DNA of 64,000 bases, taken from assembly GCA_958510875.1 (NCBI GenBank), contig OY294068.1:68922633-68986632 (forward strand). The letters run 5' to 3'. The notes under the pieces are model-generated. The model was not told the DNA's origin. It saw only the letters and a program-made list of their open reading frames with translations, and made no database searches. Shown here piece by piece: positions 12,212 to 25,000 of this stretch; position 1 is the first letter of the stretch; every line of letters begins with the position of its first letter. The translations under genes and the position numbers were made by a program. The stretch is from Endomychus coccineus. Its lineage: Eukaryota; Arthropoda; Insecta; Coleoptera; Endomychidae.

Positions 12212-12224
12212 TAGTAGGTCCGGT

Positions 12225-12415
12225 TCACAACAATGTTCACTTATCGTTTCAACAGATTGATTCTTCGTTATCATGCTGCCTTTGCATTTCGCACTCTTCT
12301 CTTTGGAACAAACCCACCGACTGTTGCCCATTCAAAACTGTGCATTGTATCGAATGCCTTGATATATAGTTGCCGGTTTGCCTTTATTAGTTTCTATAAG
12401 CTCGATTTTATCCAT
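12225..12415 (-). pseudogene. FLYWCH-type zinc-finger remnant
   Basis: The - strand frame starting at the ATG at 12,415 reads MDKIELIETNKGKPATIYQG and then IRYNAQF, followed by an in-frame TGA. After the stop come MGNSRWVCSKEKSAKCKGS and ISEHCCEPD. The order (strand, G-K, Y..G..Y, W.C, C.G, late H/C pair) matches FLYWCH zinc fingers. Animal MULE transposons carry these at the N-terminus, and a dead MULE core lies downstream on the same strand at 8,010-8,760. The stop inside the finger and the isolated position show decay. The link to the 8-kb fragment is inference. Confidence 0.6.
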
Positions 12416-12539
12416 TGCAATTGTATATACGAGATGGACACCAATTAACTAAATCTTAAACTGATTCCCAAATTTTTTGCATAGAATCGTAAGTTACGGG
12501 TTGGAATAATGACGATAGTGGGGAACCAATGAAATTTAT

Positions 12540-13344
12540 GGAAAAAATTACTACCTTCCAATGAATATATAACATTGAAGGTTGATTAGTAGTTAATTGA
12601 TTGGGATAACGAGATTGATTACCCATTTGATAATTAAATGGTGTTTTAGAAAAAGTCTGTATTAGTCTATGATTTTAATTGCTAGGTCTGATTTGATTAG
12701 GAATTTGATTAACGTAAGTTTAACGATTATTTGTTACTCCTTGAAAATAATGAATATTTTCCTCTTCTATAATGAATTGTGGGGCCTCATTCAAAGTATC
12801 TGGACGTATGCAACTAATCGTTGTATCTAAAGGTTCTCTTAAGCCAGAGAAACGTTTTTAGAGTTAATTTTACATGAAGGTTTCGTTTTAATACCATTGC
12901 TTCGTTTGTAGTTTTATGAATGTCTATATATGAACATAGCAGATTTTGAATTTGTAAGCATCGGTCGAAAAATTCTTGATGTTTCTCATTAGGTAATTGT
13001 CTTAAAAGAACTAGATCTCTGTTTAAACAAGCTTCATCTCTGCGATCTGCAAAGTTTGTATATAAAGTATCTTCTAGTTCGGGCCAAGTGTTAACACTTT
13101 GAATTTTAGCTACTAGCTTTGCATTTCCTGTTAATTTGTTCAAGAGAGAGTTTAATAAGTATGTATTCTGAAAACTTGTGGAATGTGCAGTATCATAAAA
13201 TTCTTTAATAATACTATCACAAACTTTTATAAATTTATTTAATTCATTGGGGTTTCCATGGATTTGTGGTACATAATTCAAATATTCAGGCTTAAATTGA
13301 GCCATTTGAATTAGATTTTTTGTCTTATGTTTATATTTATTCAA
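12540..13344 (-). pseudogene. Ty3/mdg4-type gag remnant
   Basis: The open frame begins MNKYKHKTKN and then PEYLNYVPQIHGNPNELNKF, continues with a helical capsid-like region (NTWPELEDTLYTNFADRRDE, LNRDL..LRQLPNE, EFFDRCLQIQNLL), and is open for 176 residues. This is the pattern of the gag capsid region of insect mdg1/17.6-like retrotransposons: a G-N-x-x-E-L-x-x-F-I block, then W-x-E-L, F-x-D-R-R and a run of helices. The downstream part, to about 12,540, resembles the Gln/Asn-rich gag C-terminus but contains frameshifts and stops. No protease or LTR is attached. Confidence 0.7.
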
Positions 13345-13705
13345 GCGTAATTGAATATTTAAATTATCAAGAAGTGATTATAAGGTGTCAACAAAAATAA
13401 GCAGTAAAGTCTGTAGACCCCGTGAACTAAATACATTAGAAAGATATTAAAGTCCAAGTGAATATCATAAAAACTAATATACTTCATGGAAAATACAATC
13501 CGCTTAGTATAACTCCCATTGGAGAATTCTTAAAAGTGTTCTAAAAACATTATATATGGAGTGGTATTATAGTTATATCAGGTAATTTGGAAAAACCGAA
13601 CATTTCGTCAAATACGTGTCCAACATTGCATATTATAATATTGGATTATTACTAGACATACTTATTGAATTATTGAAGTCATCTAAGCTTTGGCCACCCC
13701 CTGTC
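13345..13705. other. No gene recognised
   Basis: AT-rich sequence between a gag remnant and a LINE tail. The open frame at its end continues into the LINE 3' tail and is not coding. Confidence 0.5.
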
Positions 13706-13707
13706 AA

Positions 13708-14195
13708 TCAACAATCAAAACGGGGACGGACAAGTCTGGATCACTTAAACCGCTTGATTGGGTTCATTGTGCGCCCCTTGATACAAGAATCAGTCCGGCA
13801 GGCATAAGGCAGTGACGAAGGATAAGATTTTGCATGGACTGATATCTTTTCTGGTTTCAAGAGAAATATGTGTTCTGCCGAGGTGTTGTAGCCTAAGAGA
13901 AGTCAGTGCTGGACATTCTGCTAGGATGTGAGAGGCAGTTTCGTCCGCCTCTTCACATCTACTACAACCTGGGTCTTCAACAATCTCCATTGTGTGTAGA
14001 TGTTTATTCAGATGACAGTGTCCTGTCATCAGTTTTAGGCCTCTCCTGCTCATAGCGAGTAGGGTTTAGAGAGTTTAGGCGAGAACATTCTAATGTGGAG
14101 CTTCGCCTGCCTCATGCCAGGGGCACCACGCCAAACCGAGAGCCACTATCTATCCAGCAGCTTCTTGAGGCCTTGGACCCCGGGCCACACCCTGT
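13708..14195 (-). mobile_element. 5'-truncated Loa-type LINE fragment
   Basis: On the - strand the end of an ORF2 is visible. It shows LLDR.WLSVWRGAPGMRQAK, a frame break, then MSRRGLKLMTGHCHLNKHLH and CSRCEEADETASHILAECPA. This is the C-terminal zinc-like C-x2-C...H...C domain that follows RNase H in insect Loa/I/R1-type LINEs. The sequence and 3' UTR match the full-length copy at 33,446-38,577, down to the caatcaacaatcaaaacgg end. The copy is 5'-truncated at about 14,190, as expected of an abortive reverse transcription. Confidence 0.85.
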
Positions 14196-14286
14196 CACGC
14201 AAGTGTAGCTTTTGCTACAGGAGTTCCTACTACCTGGTTTGAACTACCTATAGTGCAGTCTGCCTATTTTTGGCTCCATGTTAATT

Positions 14287-15360
14287 TTTCAATGCGGAGA
14301 TACAGTAAACAAAAATATGTAAAAAATCGGAAATTTTCCGTAGAATTCAATAAGCCAAAATACAAACAACTGGCACCTCGGGGCCCATAGCAAATTGGGC
14401 CCAAAGTTGGCCAAAAACGGTTTTTTCCATTTTACTCCGTCATGGTGCCATAAAATGGAAAAAAAAACAAAAGTTGTAGAACTCCAATGTCAAAAAATTT
14501 GAAAATAAATTATTTATTTGCAAGAAACCTTTAAAAATTTTCGTGGAAACAAATCATTTTCCACGAAACTTGATGAAAGTGTAGCTCTATACTAACTAAA
14601 AAACATCGTTTTCAGAAAATTTGAAAATATATCAAACTTTTTGCAAAAATTGATTTTTTCGAAAAAAATCACGTTTTCTTAAAATCTCGATAGCTCATAC
14701 ACCATACACGCTTTCATAGTTAGAGTCAATTTTGAGCTTAAAATCTTCTTGAAATGTTGTACTAACATTTTTGATTATTGCGCGTTTTTTAAATTGATCG
14801 TTAATATGCGAAAAATCGGTTTTTAATTATTTGCATAATATTTCTTCTTTTCTTTAAGCGCTGTCTTAGACTGTAGGTATCTATCCAATAAAATAAGTCC
14901 ATTTTTTACATTATTGTTATTTGTATTCAAAAAGTCATGATTAAAGTCTCCTCCTAAGATTATATCAGAATTATAACTTTCGGCAATAGTTAAATAGTCA
15001 AGCAATATATGACAACCTAATGTTAAATTTGCAGAAATTAATACCTGGAAAAAAAAATGAGCGTATAGTAAATTGAATTTGAAGGTCATACATGCTTTCA
15101 TATTTAGAGTCAATTTTGAGCTTAAAATCTTCTTGTTGGACTAACATTTTTAATTATTGCGCGTTTTTTAAATTGATCGTTAATATGCGAAAAATTGGTA
15201 GCAAAAATCTTTTTTTTTTTATATTTGGCAAACTTTGTGCCCAATTTACTATGGGCCCCCGAGGTGCCGATTGTTTGTATTTTGCTTTATTGAATTCTAC
15301 GGAAAATTACCGATTTTTTACATATTTTTGTTTACTGTATCTCCACTTAAGGGTCCAAAT
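14287..15360. mobile_element. 1.07-kb palindrome carrying an internal LINE piece
   Basis: The left arm (cggagatacagtaaacaaaa, then ttccgtagaattcaataa, cctcggggcccatag) has its inverted copy at 15,241-15,350. In addition, the block 14,697-14,822 (agagtcaattttgagctta ... cgcgttttttaaattgatcg) recurs in direct orientation at 15,088-15,200. Between these direct copies lies a 265-bp segment made of a LINE endonuclease piece plus one fold-back end. The simplest reading is a fold-back element that received a foreign piece and a local duplication. Confidence 0.7.
14823..15050 (-). pseudogene. LINE endonuclease fragment (GGDFNHDF motif)
   Basis: The - strand frame contains LTIAESYNSDIILGGDFNHD and LLDRYLQ. 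GGDFN is the catalytic Asn/Asp motif of the apurinic-endonuclease-like domain of LINEs. The same coding text, joined to the same fold-back end (gcagaaattaatacctgg), occurs at 19,850-20,005, so the two share one ancestral junction. Downstream it jumps to a segment found at 19,371-19,425, showing an internal deletion relative to that copy. Confidence 0.7.
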
Positions 15361-15369
15361 CCGTAGACA

Positions 15370-16003
15370 GTGGACTACTAGTGTATAAGGACTAACCACG
15401 GGCGGTTTTGTGGCTTTTACTGCGGTGTCGCTCTTGTCCTGTACCACTTCTGTCAGTTCATTGGAATAATAGTGGGTGAAATCATTGCTCGCCCACAAGT
15501 TAATTTTGGAATGCATTGTCACCAATATACTTTACGAAATGTATATCATCACATTCATCGAACATTTAGTTGCAATGTGAAATAATCTCAATATTCATGC
15601 AGCTGTATTAAATTTTGTATATAGGTGATATATTTGATATCTTCAAATTATATCTACAAATTCGTTGCTGAATTGAAACGAGTAGGTACCATTTATTTTT
15701 CAATTTCCACCTCTAAATAAGAAATTAAAATAAATTTTGTGTGGTATTAAATAATCAAGTGCTGGTTCGCTTGACTTCAAATAGGAAAAATGAAAACTAA
15801 TACCTCACATATATATATTATGATGCGGAAACAAAAAATCTTCTTCACAGTAGCATTGTATCTTATCAGTTAGTTTTTACATCGGCAAGTTCTTTAGGTT
15901 CATCCAAACGGATATCGGATATCCAAACACGAAACAATTGTAATCATAATCTTGACAATTTAAGTTGTGTCAGTGTGTGAATATTTATATTCTCTTGTTA
16001 ATA
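15370..16003 (+). promoter_or_regulatory. 5' flank and 5' UTR of the SINA-like gene
   Basis: No coding signal. The region must contain the transcription start of the ligase gene that begins at 16,004. An in-frame stop (TGA, 15,953-15,955) precedes the chosen ATG, with no other ATG between, which supports that start. A tatcagttagt stretch at about 15,864-15,874 could act as an initiator, but no TATA box at the right distance is convincing. The promoter itself is therefore not defined. Confidence 0.35.
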
Positions 16004-16097
16004 ATGTTTTCATTAAACGATATCCTTTCAACAGAAATTATAAAGTGTACAAGCTGCAGTAACTTTATGTGTGAGGAGATATACGTATGCTTTACGG
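16004..16097 (+). CDS. SINA-like ligase exon 1 (N-terminus and first half of RING)
   Basis: Encodes MFSLNDILSTEIIKC and the first three RING cysteines (C15, C18, C29), ending in a split Gly codon at the donor G|GTAACT. It was found by looking for a missing RING half upstream of exon 2; the fit of phase, spacing and Gly-His junction makes it convincing. The upstream frame closes at a TGA at 15,953. Confidence 0.85.
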
Positions 16098-19000
16098 GTA
16101 ACTATATGTAATATTTGCATGTTATTTGTGATTTTTATTCAGCTAGCAATCCCAGAAGAAATATTTTACGAGGACAGCATTGTGGATACACCAATATTCC
16201 ACTAGTGCTCACAATTCTTGATATTTTAAACAGTACACTCAAAATATTTTCACAACATATGACGATTCACGCATTTATAAAAATGAGATATTTTCTTATA
16301 GATTGATCGGAAATTAGTATATTACGTTACTAGTGTGGAAAGTGACCCATTTCACATGAGTGGGAGAATGTTGTAGCACGAGGCACCGGCCGAGTGCGAC
16401 AATCCCACGAGTGTGAAATGTCACTTTCTACACAAGTAATGTACACTATTTTTCCGATGACCACAGATTAATGCATAATTGCAAAAAAATTTATATATTT
16501 TCACTTTATTTTGAGAATTTGAGAATTTTACAAAGAAAAGTAATAATTGAACAAGATTACTGCTTAAAATTGTAGAAATTAAAAGTAATATTATTATTAT
16601 TACAATTAGTAAATTGTAATGGATTTGCAATGAGGAGTTAGACAGATTTCTCTCTGTTATTTGTACACTATGTACAGTAGTAGACTCGATGTCAGTTTCT
16701 CGAAGAGGCGGAGTGACGGCTTTCGAAGTACTGCTGATGGCACCCATAATTTTATTGGCAATATTTAACCTGTTAGTAACAGAATCGTCAATAGATTCTT
16801 CTTCGACTTTGGACGATTTCCAACCCCCATGGGTTTTCAGAGAACTTAGATCTCCTCCTGCATCTACTAATATAGTAGCAAATGAACGGCGAAATGAGTG
16901 CCCTGTGTATTTTTCAGGATCGTGATTTTAAAATTTAGCCACTACTCTAGGTATATTTCCAATTTTGTTAATGCCCACTACTTGTTTTATGCATTTTTGG
17001 TCTCTATAATTAAGAAAAAAGCGTGTTTCGGTAGTTGGCGGTCTTAGATTGGCATATTTTTTATATATGCTATAAAAGTTTCCAGTAATAGTGATCTTGC
17101 GACAGCATTTATTTTTTGTATTATTAATTTGAATGACAGCCGCAGTCCCCAGATCTTCAATGTTATTTATACATAACTGGGTAAGTTCTTGCTTGCGAAC
17201 ATGCACCAGATATACCCATAACCAACACAACCTAAAAAAAAACATAATTAAATAAATGTATAGACTTTGTTTAAATACCGATGAATCTCATCGGAAGCTT
17301 TATTTATAAATTCACAAATTTCTTGTTGCGTCAAAATTTTAGCTTTTTTCGGATTATATTCGTCACTTTTCCTTTTTTAAAATACCTTAAGTTTACTGTA
17401 TTTGGAGATATCTACATTGTGGTGAATGGATAAAGTGGTACGTAACATAGAATAATTAGTGCATAATGTTGAGCATTGGATTCTATTGAAAAGTTCACCC
17501 ACGTATGAAGCAAAACGTTTTCAGAAAAGGAGCTTCTTATTTCCTTATTTCTTCGCCATGGAAGAAATTGATCGTAAGCGTATTCGTACCTTCTTTTGGA
17601 CTTTTCAGGCAGTAAATTTAGTGACGTTAATTTTGCGGCCCCTTCAATTTCAGGTGGAGTACATTGATCATCACTATTAATCTCTGCATCCATGTTTTAT
17701 GGAATTTTAGATACTATTTTCACGGTTTTGTATATGATAAGAATGATGCATATGCAAAACTGACACTTCTAGAGTTTATCTGACGTTTTCGCAATATTAA
17801 TTTCAAAGCACACTTCAATTCCATTATGCAATACATATAGCTATAGATACACATATCACTCTAGTGTGATATTTAACTTTTCATCTCTAGGGTGATATTT
17901 GTCATTTTCGAAGTAACTAAATAGTGTGCTATTTGTCATTTTCGCATGTGGTCGTCGGAAAAATAATAAACCCATTGACTAAGAAAATGCTGCAATCGCT
18001 TAAGAGAAACAGTGCAGTCAGTCGGAACTCTTTCAAAACTTGAGAATTTTAGTTTAAAAGATTCTAAATCTTTGTTACAAATCTCATTTCTTATAATATC
18101 CTCTTTGAGGATATATTGATTATTGATCTTCATACTGAACATCAAACATTAAAACATGTATATCTTCATATGTTGCTGAATGAAGAGTATTATGTTTTTT
18201 CTCCAAAACTAGAATTGTGTTCATTTTCATCGATTACTGCTGTTATTTATATATTTATACAGGAATTTGAATTTTAATCAATAAACGTATTATTATTATT
18301 ATTTAATTGCTACGAATCGACATCAAAGCTGCTAGTACGATTTTCAAAAATGGAGAAATAGAATTAAAACGGTTTCAGAATATGCCTAGAATTATGGTAA
18401 GAAAGGCGGCTTTAGTAAAATCAACTGAAAATGCAATTCACCATATCAATACTATGAAGAGCTGATTAGTTCTTGTTTTATCAAAAAACTGAATCACTAC
18501 GGTTACGGTTTGAGAAGCAATGCATTTGACCTACTCGCCAGGTACCGGTCGAACAGGGAACATTTCTTTGACATACTGTGTGATCTTCGGAACGATAAGG
18601 TTTGGACTAATAATGGGCGATTTTATCTCGATCCAAAGGTGTCGTTTAGATTATTTAGCGAATCGATTCAATTATTTAATTTGAGAGCGATCGTGTAATT
18701 TTGATGCGGACCTCTATTATGCGATAGTGCAATTTCTTGCTTCGATTATAAATGTGTACCACTTAAAATCCATAAATAATTAGACTGCATAATCTTTATA
18801 GAAATCAGCTATCAGCCAAAAAACTATATAGTCGAGCCAATATAGACCAAAATTTGCCAAAACCTCGTTTTTTTTTCGGGCAAGATGAATTGAGATGCGG
18901 TTGTCGACATTCGATTCCGAAAGACAAGTAGAAAAAATGTGAAATTGCATTTGTGCATCAAAATAATGCATTTTATTGAAACATTTTTTGAAACTAAGCT

Positions 19001-22000
19001 TAGATGTCCTATTAATCGATGAATATACTCCAATTTCGTTAATCGGGGATTTTTGTGGTAGCTGAATGTGAATACGACGTTTAAAAAATCTTCAATGTAC
19101 CTGGCGCACTACGACAACTCGGGAACATGCTCCAATTACATGCGAAATGCATCGAAAATAATCACTCCGGGGTTTTCGAGTTCGCTGATCACGTGTAACT
19201 GGAGGTCAGGACTTCCTGGAGTACTTCGTCACTAATGGGACATTTATTTTAATTCAATGTGGACTGCATCGAAAATGGTTACTCGCAAGTTTTTGAGGTC
19301 GCTAGAGTTACGATTTGTTTCTTTAGTTATTATATTCCAAATAGTTAACATTCTATTATCGGAAAATTTAATTATTTGCATAATATTTTCTTCCTTCTTT
19401 TCTTTAAGCGCTAGATCAAATACATTTTTGATGCAATTAAAGTGGTTTTTATTGTACTCTGAAGGACAATTTCTCTTAAGAATGTTATAGCAGTTCAGGA
19501 CTTGTAATATAAGTTTTTTTTGGAATGTACCCAGTTTATACTATTGATTGACGGGAGCATTTATCAAAGTGTTTATAAAAGGTGTAAAATAATAAATTCA
19601 ATTTATTTTCTGCATTAGTAGACGTAAAGTCAACAATCCAGTTTTCTTTTTGGAGATAATTATTGAACAGAGAGTCAAAAATTTTTACCTGTTTAGTGGC
19701 ACATATTGAATTATCATGTTTATTGAAGATCACGACCTTGAATTGCCGCTTTTAGTACTAGGCTCTTTTTAATCTTCTAATAAGTTAACGAATATATTAA
19801 CCAGGGAGCTATTGTTTCTTGTGGGCTTCATAAGTCTGTCTGAGACCGTATCTATCCAATAAATTAAGTACATTTTTTACATTATCGTTATTTGTATTCA
19901 AAAAGTCATGATTAAAGTCTCCTCCTAAGATTATATCAGAATTATAACTTTCGGCAATAGTTAAATAGTTCAACCAATAGACGACGACCTAATGTTAAAT
20001 TTGCAGAAATTGATACCTGAAAAAAAAAATATTAGCGTATAAGAAATTAAATTTCAAGGTCAGTTTCTCTTTCATGCACCTCGATCCGAAATGGCGAACA
20101 TAACCTAAAAAATTGGCAAAGTTGCTAAAAGCGGTTTTCTAAAATAATTAAAAAACTATAGCTCGGATAGAAAAATCGTTAACTATTACGTTTCCATACT
20201 TGCTATTTGCTGTACGTATAGTTCATGGCAAAAAAAGTGATTTTTCTTTTAATTGAAAATATTGATAATTTTTCGATATATCGATTTTTTGAAAAAAAAG
20301 CGCTCTCATAAATTGGCTACATCTTCTCAGCGGATGGTTGATGTTTGTGAAGAAATATAGCGATTTTTTGAATTTTAAGATTAAAAAATTACTTTGAAAA
20401 ATTGTACCTTTTTTGAACATGTTTTTTTCAGATAAGTTTTACAATTTTTATTTTCGAGGAATGTCTTTGACGGATATCGATTCCTGACATTTTTTCACGA
20501 ATTACCCAAAACATTTTCCATCTACGACCTTCTGGATCAGAAATAATTTTTTTATTTCAAAACAATCTGTAAGACGCAATAAATATTTTACAGAAATGTA
20601 CGTTATGGATGTTAATGTTGAATACCTACATTTTCAATAAAAAATACTAGGACAGGTTCTATTGATTTAGACTATTTAGAGTATTAGAAATTGAGTAATA
20701 AAGTGAAGCGTACGCGGCTGCCGGAGCATGCGGCGGAATGGGGGAAACTGATTTCGTGCGTTCAAAGTGGCTTGTGCTTGCAAAAACTTCAATATCTCGG
20801 CTTCTGGATCACGTACTAAAATCGAGATAAACACGAATATCGTATATATTTTCGCCATAGAAGAAGACTTGAAATTATTTTTTTTACATTTCTAATTTGT
20901 TTCCCTTTCACGTCATTTAAATTATTATTTATCATCAAAACAGTATTTTCCTTGTAATACCTCAAATGTTTTGCTTAGTGAACCATACGGACGTTATGCT
21001 TGCGGATCTCTTTGAGAATTATTTAATTATTTCAGTAAATAATTTTTTATGATACAAAATTAAATAAATACAACATATTAAGGTAAGTTTGGAATTTCAT
21101 TTATTTACATTTATTATAAAATATTCATAAAATCCTTACAATCAAAGTAGCGGTATACAGCAGTCTTATATTAGTTTTAACAAGTATAACGTCAGTGTGA
21201 TTCTCTGAGCAAAAAACGGTATCCCCATGATTAAGTACAAAAGGATTTTTGTACGTGATCCGAAAGCCGAGATATTGAAGATTTTGCAAGCACAAGCCAC
21301 TTTGAACGCACGAAATCAGTTTCCCCCACTCCGTCGCACGCTCCGGCAACCTCGTACGCTTCACTTTGTTACTCAATTTCTAATACTATAAATCAATAAA
21401 ACATATCCTAGTATTTTTTTATTGAAAATGTAGATATTTATTATTAACATCCATAACGTACACTTCTGTAAAATGTTTATTGTCTTACAGATTTTTTTGA
21501 AATAAAAAATTATCTCTGGTTCAGAAAATTGTAGATGAAACATTTTTCTTTTGGTAGTTCGTGAAAAAAGTAAGAATCGATTTCCGTCGAAGCAATTTCC
21601 CTAAAATAAAAATTATGAAACGTATTTCAAAAAAAATGTTCAAAAAAGGTGCAATTTTTTCAAAGTCATTTTTTTATCCCTAGAATTCGAAAAATTACTA
21701 TATTCCTTCAATAAAATTATAACATAACTCTTCAAGAAGGAAATGAGCCCGGAATCATTACTCTAGGATGATCCGCTGATAAAATTTAGACAATTTATGA
21801 GAGCGCCTTTTTTTTCGAAAAATTGATATATTTCGAAAAATTATGAATATTTTGAATTTAAAAAGAAAACCACTCTTTAAGCTTTTCATGAGCCATACGT
21901 ACAACAAATAACAAGTATGGAAACAAAATAGTTAACGACTTCTCGATATCCCGACTTTTAACGGTTTTTTCAATATAACTGGAAAAGTATGGAAGATATC

Positions 22001-25000
22001 GATAATTTTCTTGGGCACAAATCGATCTATTTGATTCCTACGGTTTTCTCATGTAACTTTTTACGATCCGAGGTATTGTTTTTTACTTATTTAAGAAAAA
22101 CCGCCTTTTGCAACTTTGCCCATTTTTTAGGTTATGTTCGCCATTTCGGATTGAGTTGAATGAAACGGAAACTCACCTTTAAATTGAATTTCCTATACGC
22201 TCATTTTTTTTCCTGGTATTAATTTTTCCACGCACTTCTATCTATTGCTTGGACTAAAAGTGGTATCAAGAACTTCGTGAAACTTTGATAGATTTTTGTT
22301 ATTTGGAGATTTAAACTTGATAGGAACACAAGGCAAATCTCACAAATTTTTTTCTTAGATAATTTTTCAATTTGTGACGTAACTTTTTTATCTAATGTGG
22401 AATGAATATAGACACTAGTGCCCCAGTGAAGAAGAATTGTTCGATAAAAAGTTTCACTCAAGCTGAAGTTAGGAAGATAGTTATTAAAGTCATTTTCTTG
22501 TAGCCAGTGTTCAGAAAACAGTAGGATTCAAGCACTCTCAATTTGGTTAAAAAAATGTTCAACATTATAAAATTTTATTTCTGATACCAATTACAGATGA
22601 AGTTTTGCAGTTGGGCGTTATTTGATAGTTGTTAGAATTTTTTTTTATTCTCGACTATATCAGATAAACAATAACTCAAGTCGAAATCTTGCAATACTCT
22701 CTATACAGGATGGTCCATCACCAGCCAATAGTTTATCGAAGAATAAAGGTAGTTTGTATAATAAACTATGGTCGAGTTTTACTTCCTTTTTAATGTACAG
22801 GGAGGGTGTTAAAGAAAATGAATTATTCCAAATAATTTGTTATAAATTAATAATGAAGAAAGGTAGCCTCCTGGAATTTTGCACAGATCTTTTTTTTTGT
22901 ATTCGTCATTGAAAAGTGGTTGTAATTATTTTATTTACAACACAGAGGCGTGCGAACCGCGAAAAATATATTATTCAATAAAACGTACGCCACTGTTTTT
23001 TTTATAACACCAACTGCAGAGAGGATTTGCCATTCAATTTAGAACCTTTTTTTGCCTCTTACAATTTTTTGATAACCCAACTCAAAACAGAGAAAAACTT
23101 TTAAAAGAATCATGTGACCAATTACTGAATTTGTGAATAAAAAACTTATCCACTGAGTTCAAAATAAGTTTGTTCTGCTTAAAGGGAGAACAATATTAAG
23201 CATACTCCAGATGTCAACTAGACAAGATTCACAATTAAATTAAGTAATGTAAGAACTGTTCGAAATGGGAACCATTTTGCTGGATGCACAATCGACAGCG
23301 TCTTTTGATGAAATGGTTTGAATTAAGTAAAATATTATTATTAATATTTGAGCAAGCATTCTGAATTCTAAGGAGTAGTTCCTCCCGAGTAGGACTGGGG
23401 TCGCATAGACGGTATCTTTAAGATAACCCCATAGATAAAAATCTAATGGAGTTAAATCTAGATATATCTATCTATCTAAAATGAGCGGGCATCCATCAAT
23501 TTGGACCCAGCTTGCCTTTGCATAACAAGAGGAATTTAATCCCACATATTCAGACTCTCTGTCTCCAAAAGCTCTAAAAAGCTCAGGGTATTAAGGCGGT
23601 CCGGTAGTCAGTAAGGGCCAAAGAGATTGCCATTGTAAATCCCGATCGAAACATTAATACTAAACTCGTTTTGAAAATTAAGTGGCCTGGTTTCGTGGGG
23701 GTATTCATGTGCCCACACATGTTGATTGTGGAAGTTAACTATTCCTCTTCGAGTAAAACATGACTCGTCTGTCCATAAAATATTGTTAATGAAATTCTCA
23801 TCATTTTGATCAGCGTCGAAAAGTCATCGATAAAATCTCTTTCTGCGATTTTCATTCCCTGGATGCAATCCCTAAGCTGGTTGTAGATGAGAAGGTCGTC
23901 TATGATCTCTTCTTCATACTCGTAAAATAGTGGTTTTTGGAATTCTAATAGTTCTCGAAACTCTTCTCTGACTTGTTCTAGGATCTCTGTCAAATTCAAG
24001 CAAGATGCGATTGTTTCTTATTACCTCGTTGGAGATACGATGATCGGAATTTCTAGGTGTAAATTTCAATCCAGTAACAAATTGATGATGCACATTTGCA
24101 AATACATTATGTTGTGGCTCTCGTCTATTTGGAAATCGCAAGCGATATTATCGAGCTGCAGCAGCCGAGTTTCCATCGCAAAATCCGTAAACGTAATGCA
24201 TGTTGATTAGATGAACGAAAAGGCATTATAAAATTTAAACTTAAGTGCACAATTTTTATAATTCAAACGCTACTTATCCTCTTATAATACAGATCACTCA
24301 TGGATTGAAAGTAGCAAGTTGAGCCAAAATGCAAATTGCAAACTGTCAAAGGCTGATTTAGAAGTAAAATGTATGTTGTTGTTTGGATTTGCTTAGCTAC
24401 TATGTTTATTTATCATTTATTTTTTCAATAACCGAAATTAATAATAAAAATGAAAAGCCTTAAACATGTGTAAAACGAAAAATTAGCGCGCTTTTAAAAA
24501 AATCAGAATTTTTGTAATACGAAAAAATTTTATTAGTGATAATGCTTTTTAAAGTTTTTCTTTGTTTAAGTTAAGTTATCAAAAAATTGTAAGATACAAA
24601 AAAGGTTCTAAATTGAATGGTACATTCTCTCTGCAGTTGATGTTTAAAAAAAAACAGTGGCGTACATTTCAATGAATAATGTACTTTTGAGGAAACCCGT
24701 TCGCACGCCTCTGTGTTGTGAATGAATTAATTACAACCCCTATTCAATGAAGAATACAAAGAAAAAGACATGTGCAAAATTTCAGGAGGCTAAATTTTTT
24801 CATTATTAATTTATAACAAATTATTTAAAATAATTCATTTTCTTTAGTACCCAGGACATCAAAAAGGAAACAAAATTCGACCATAGTTTATCATACAAAC
24901 TACTTTTATTTTTCGATAAGCTATTGACTCTTGAAATCCTGATGATATAAACTGGACCATTCTGTAGATAGCCAAAAAGATAAAACAATAAATTATGAAG

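Noticed and set aside
20223..21376. Frames of 60-83 codons inside the 20-22-kb palindrome
   Set aside because: The same peptide text appears in mirror positions (one per arm) with frame changes; it follows the palindrome, not a gene.
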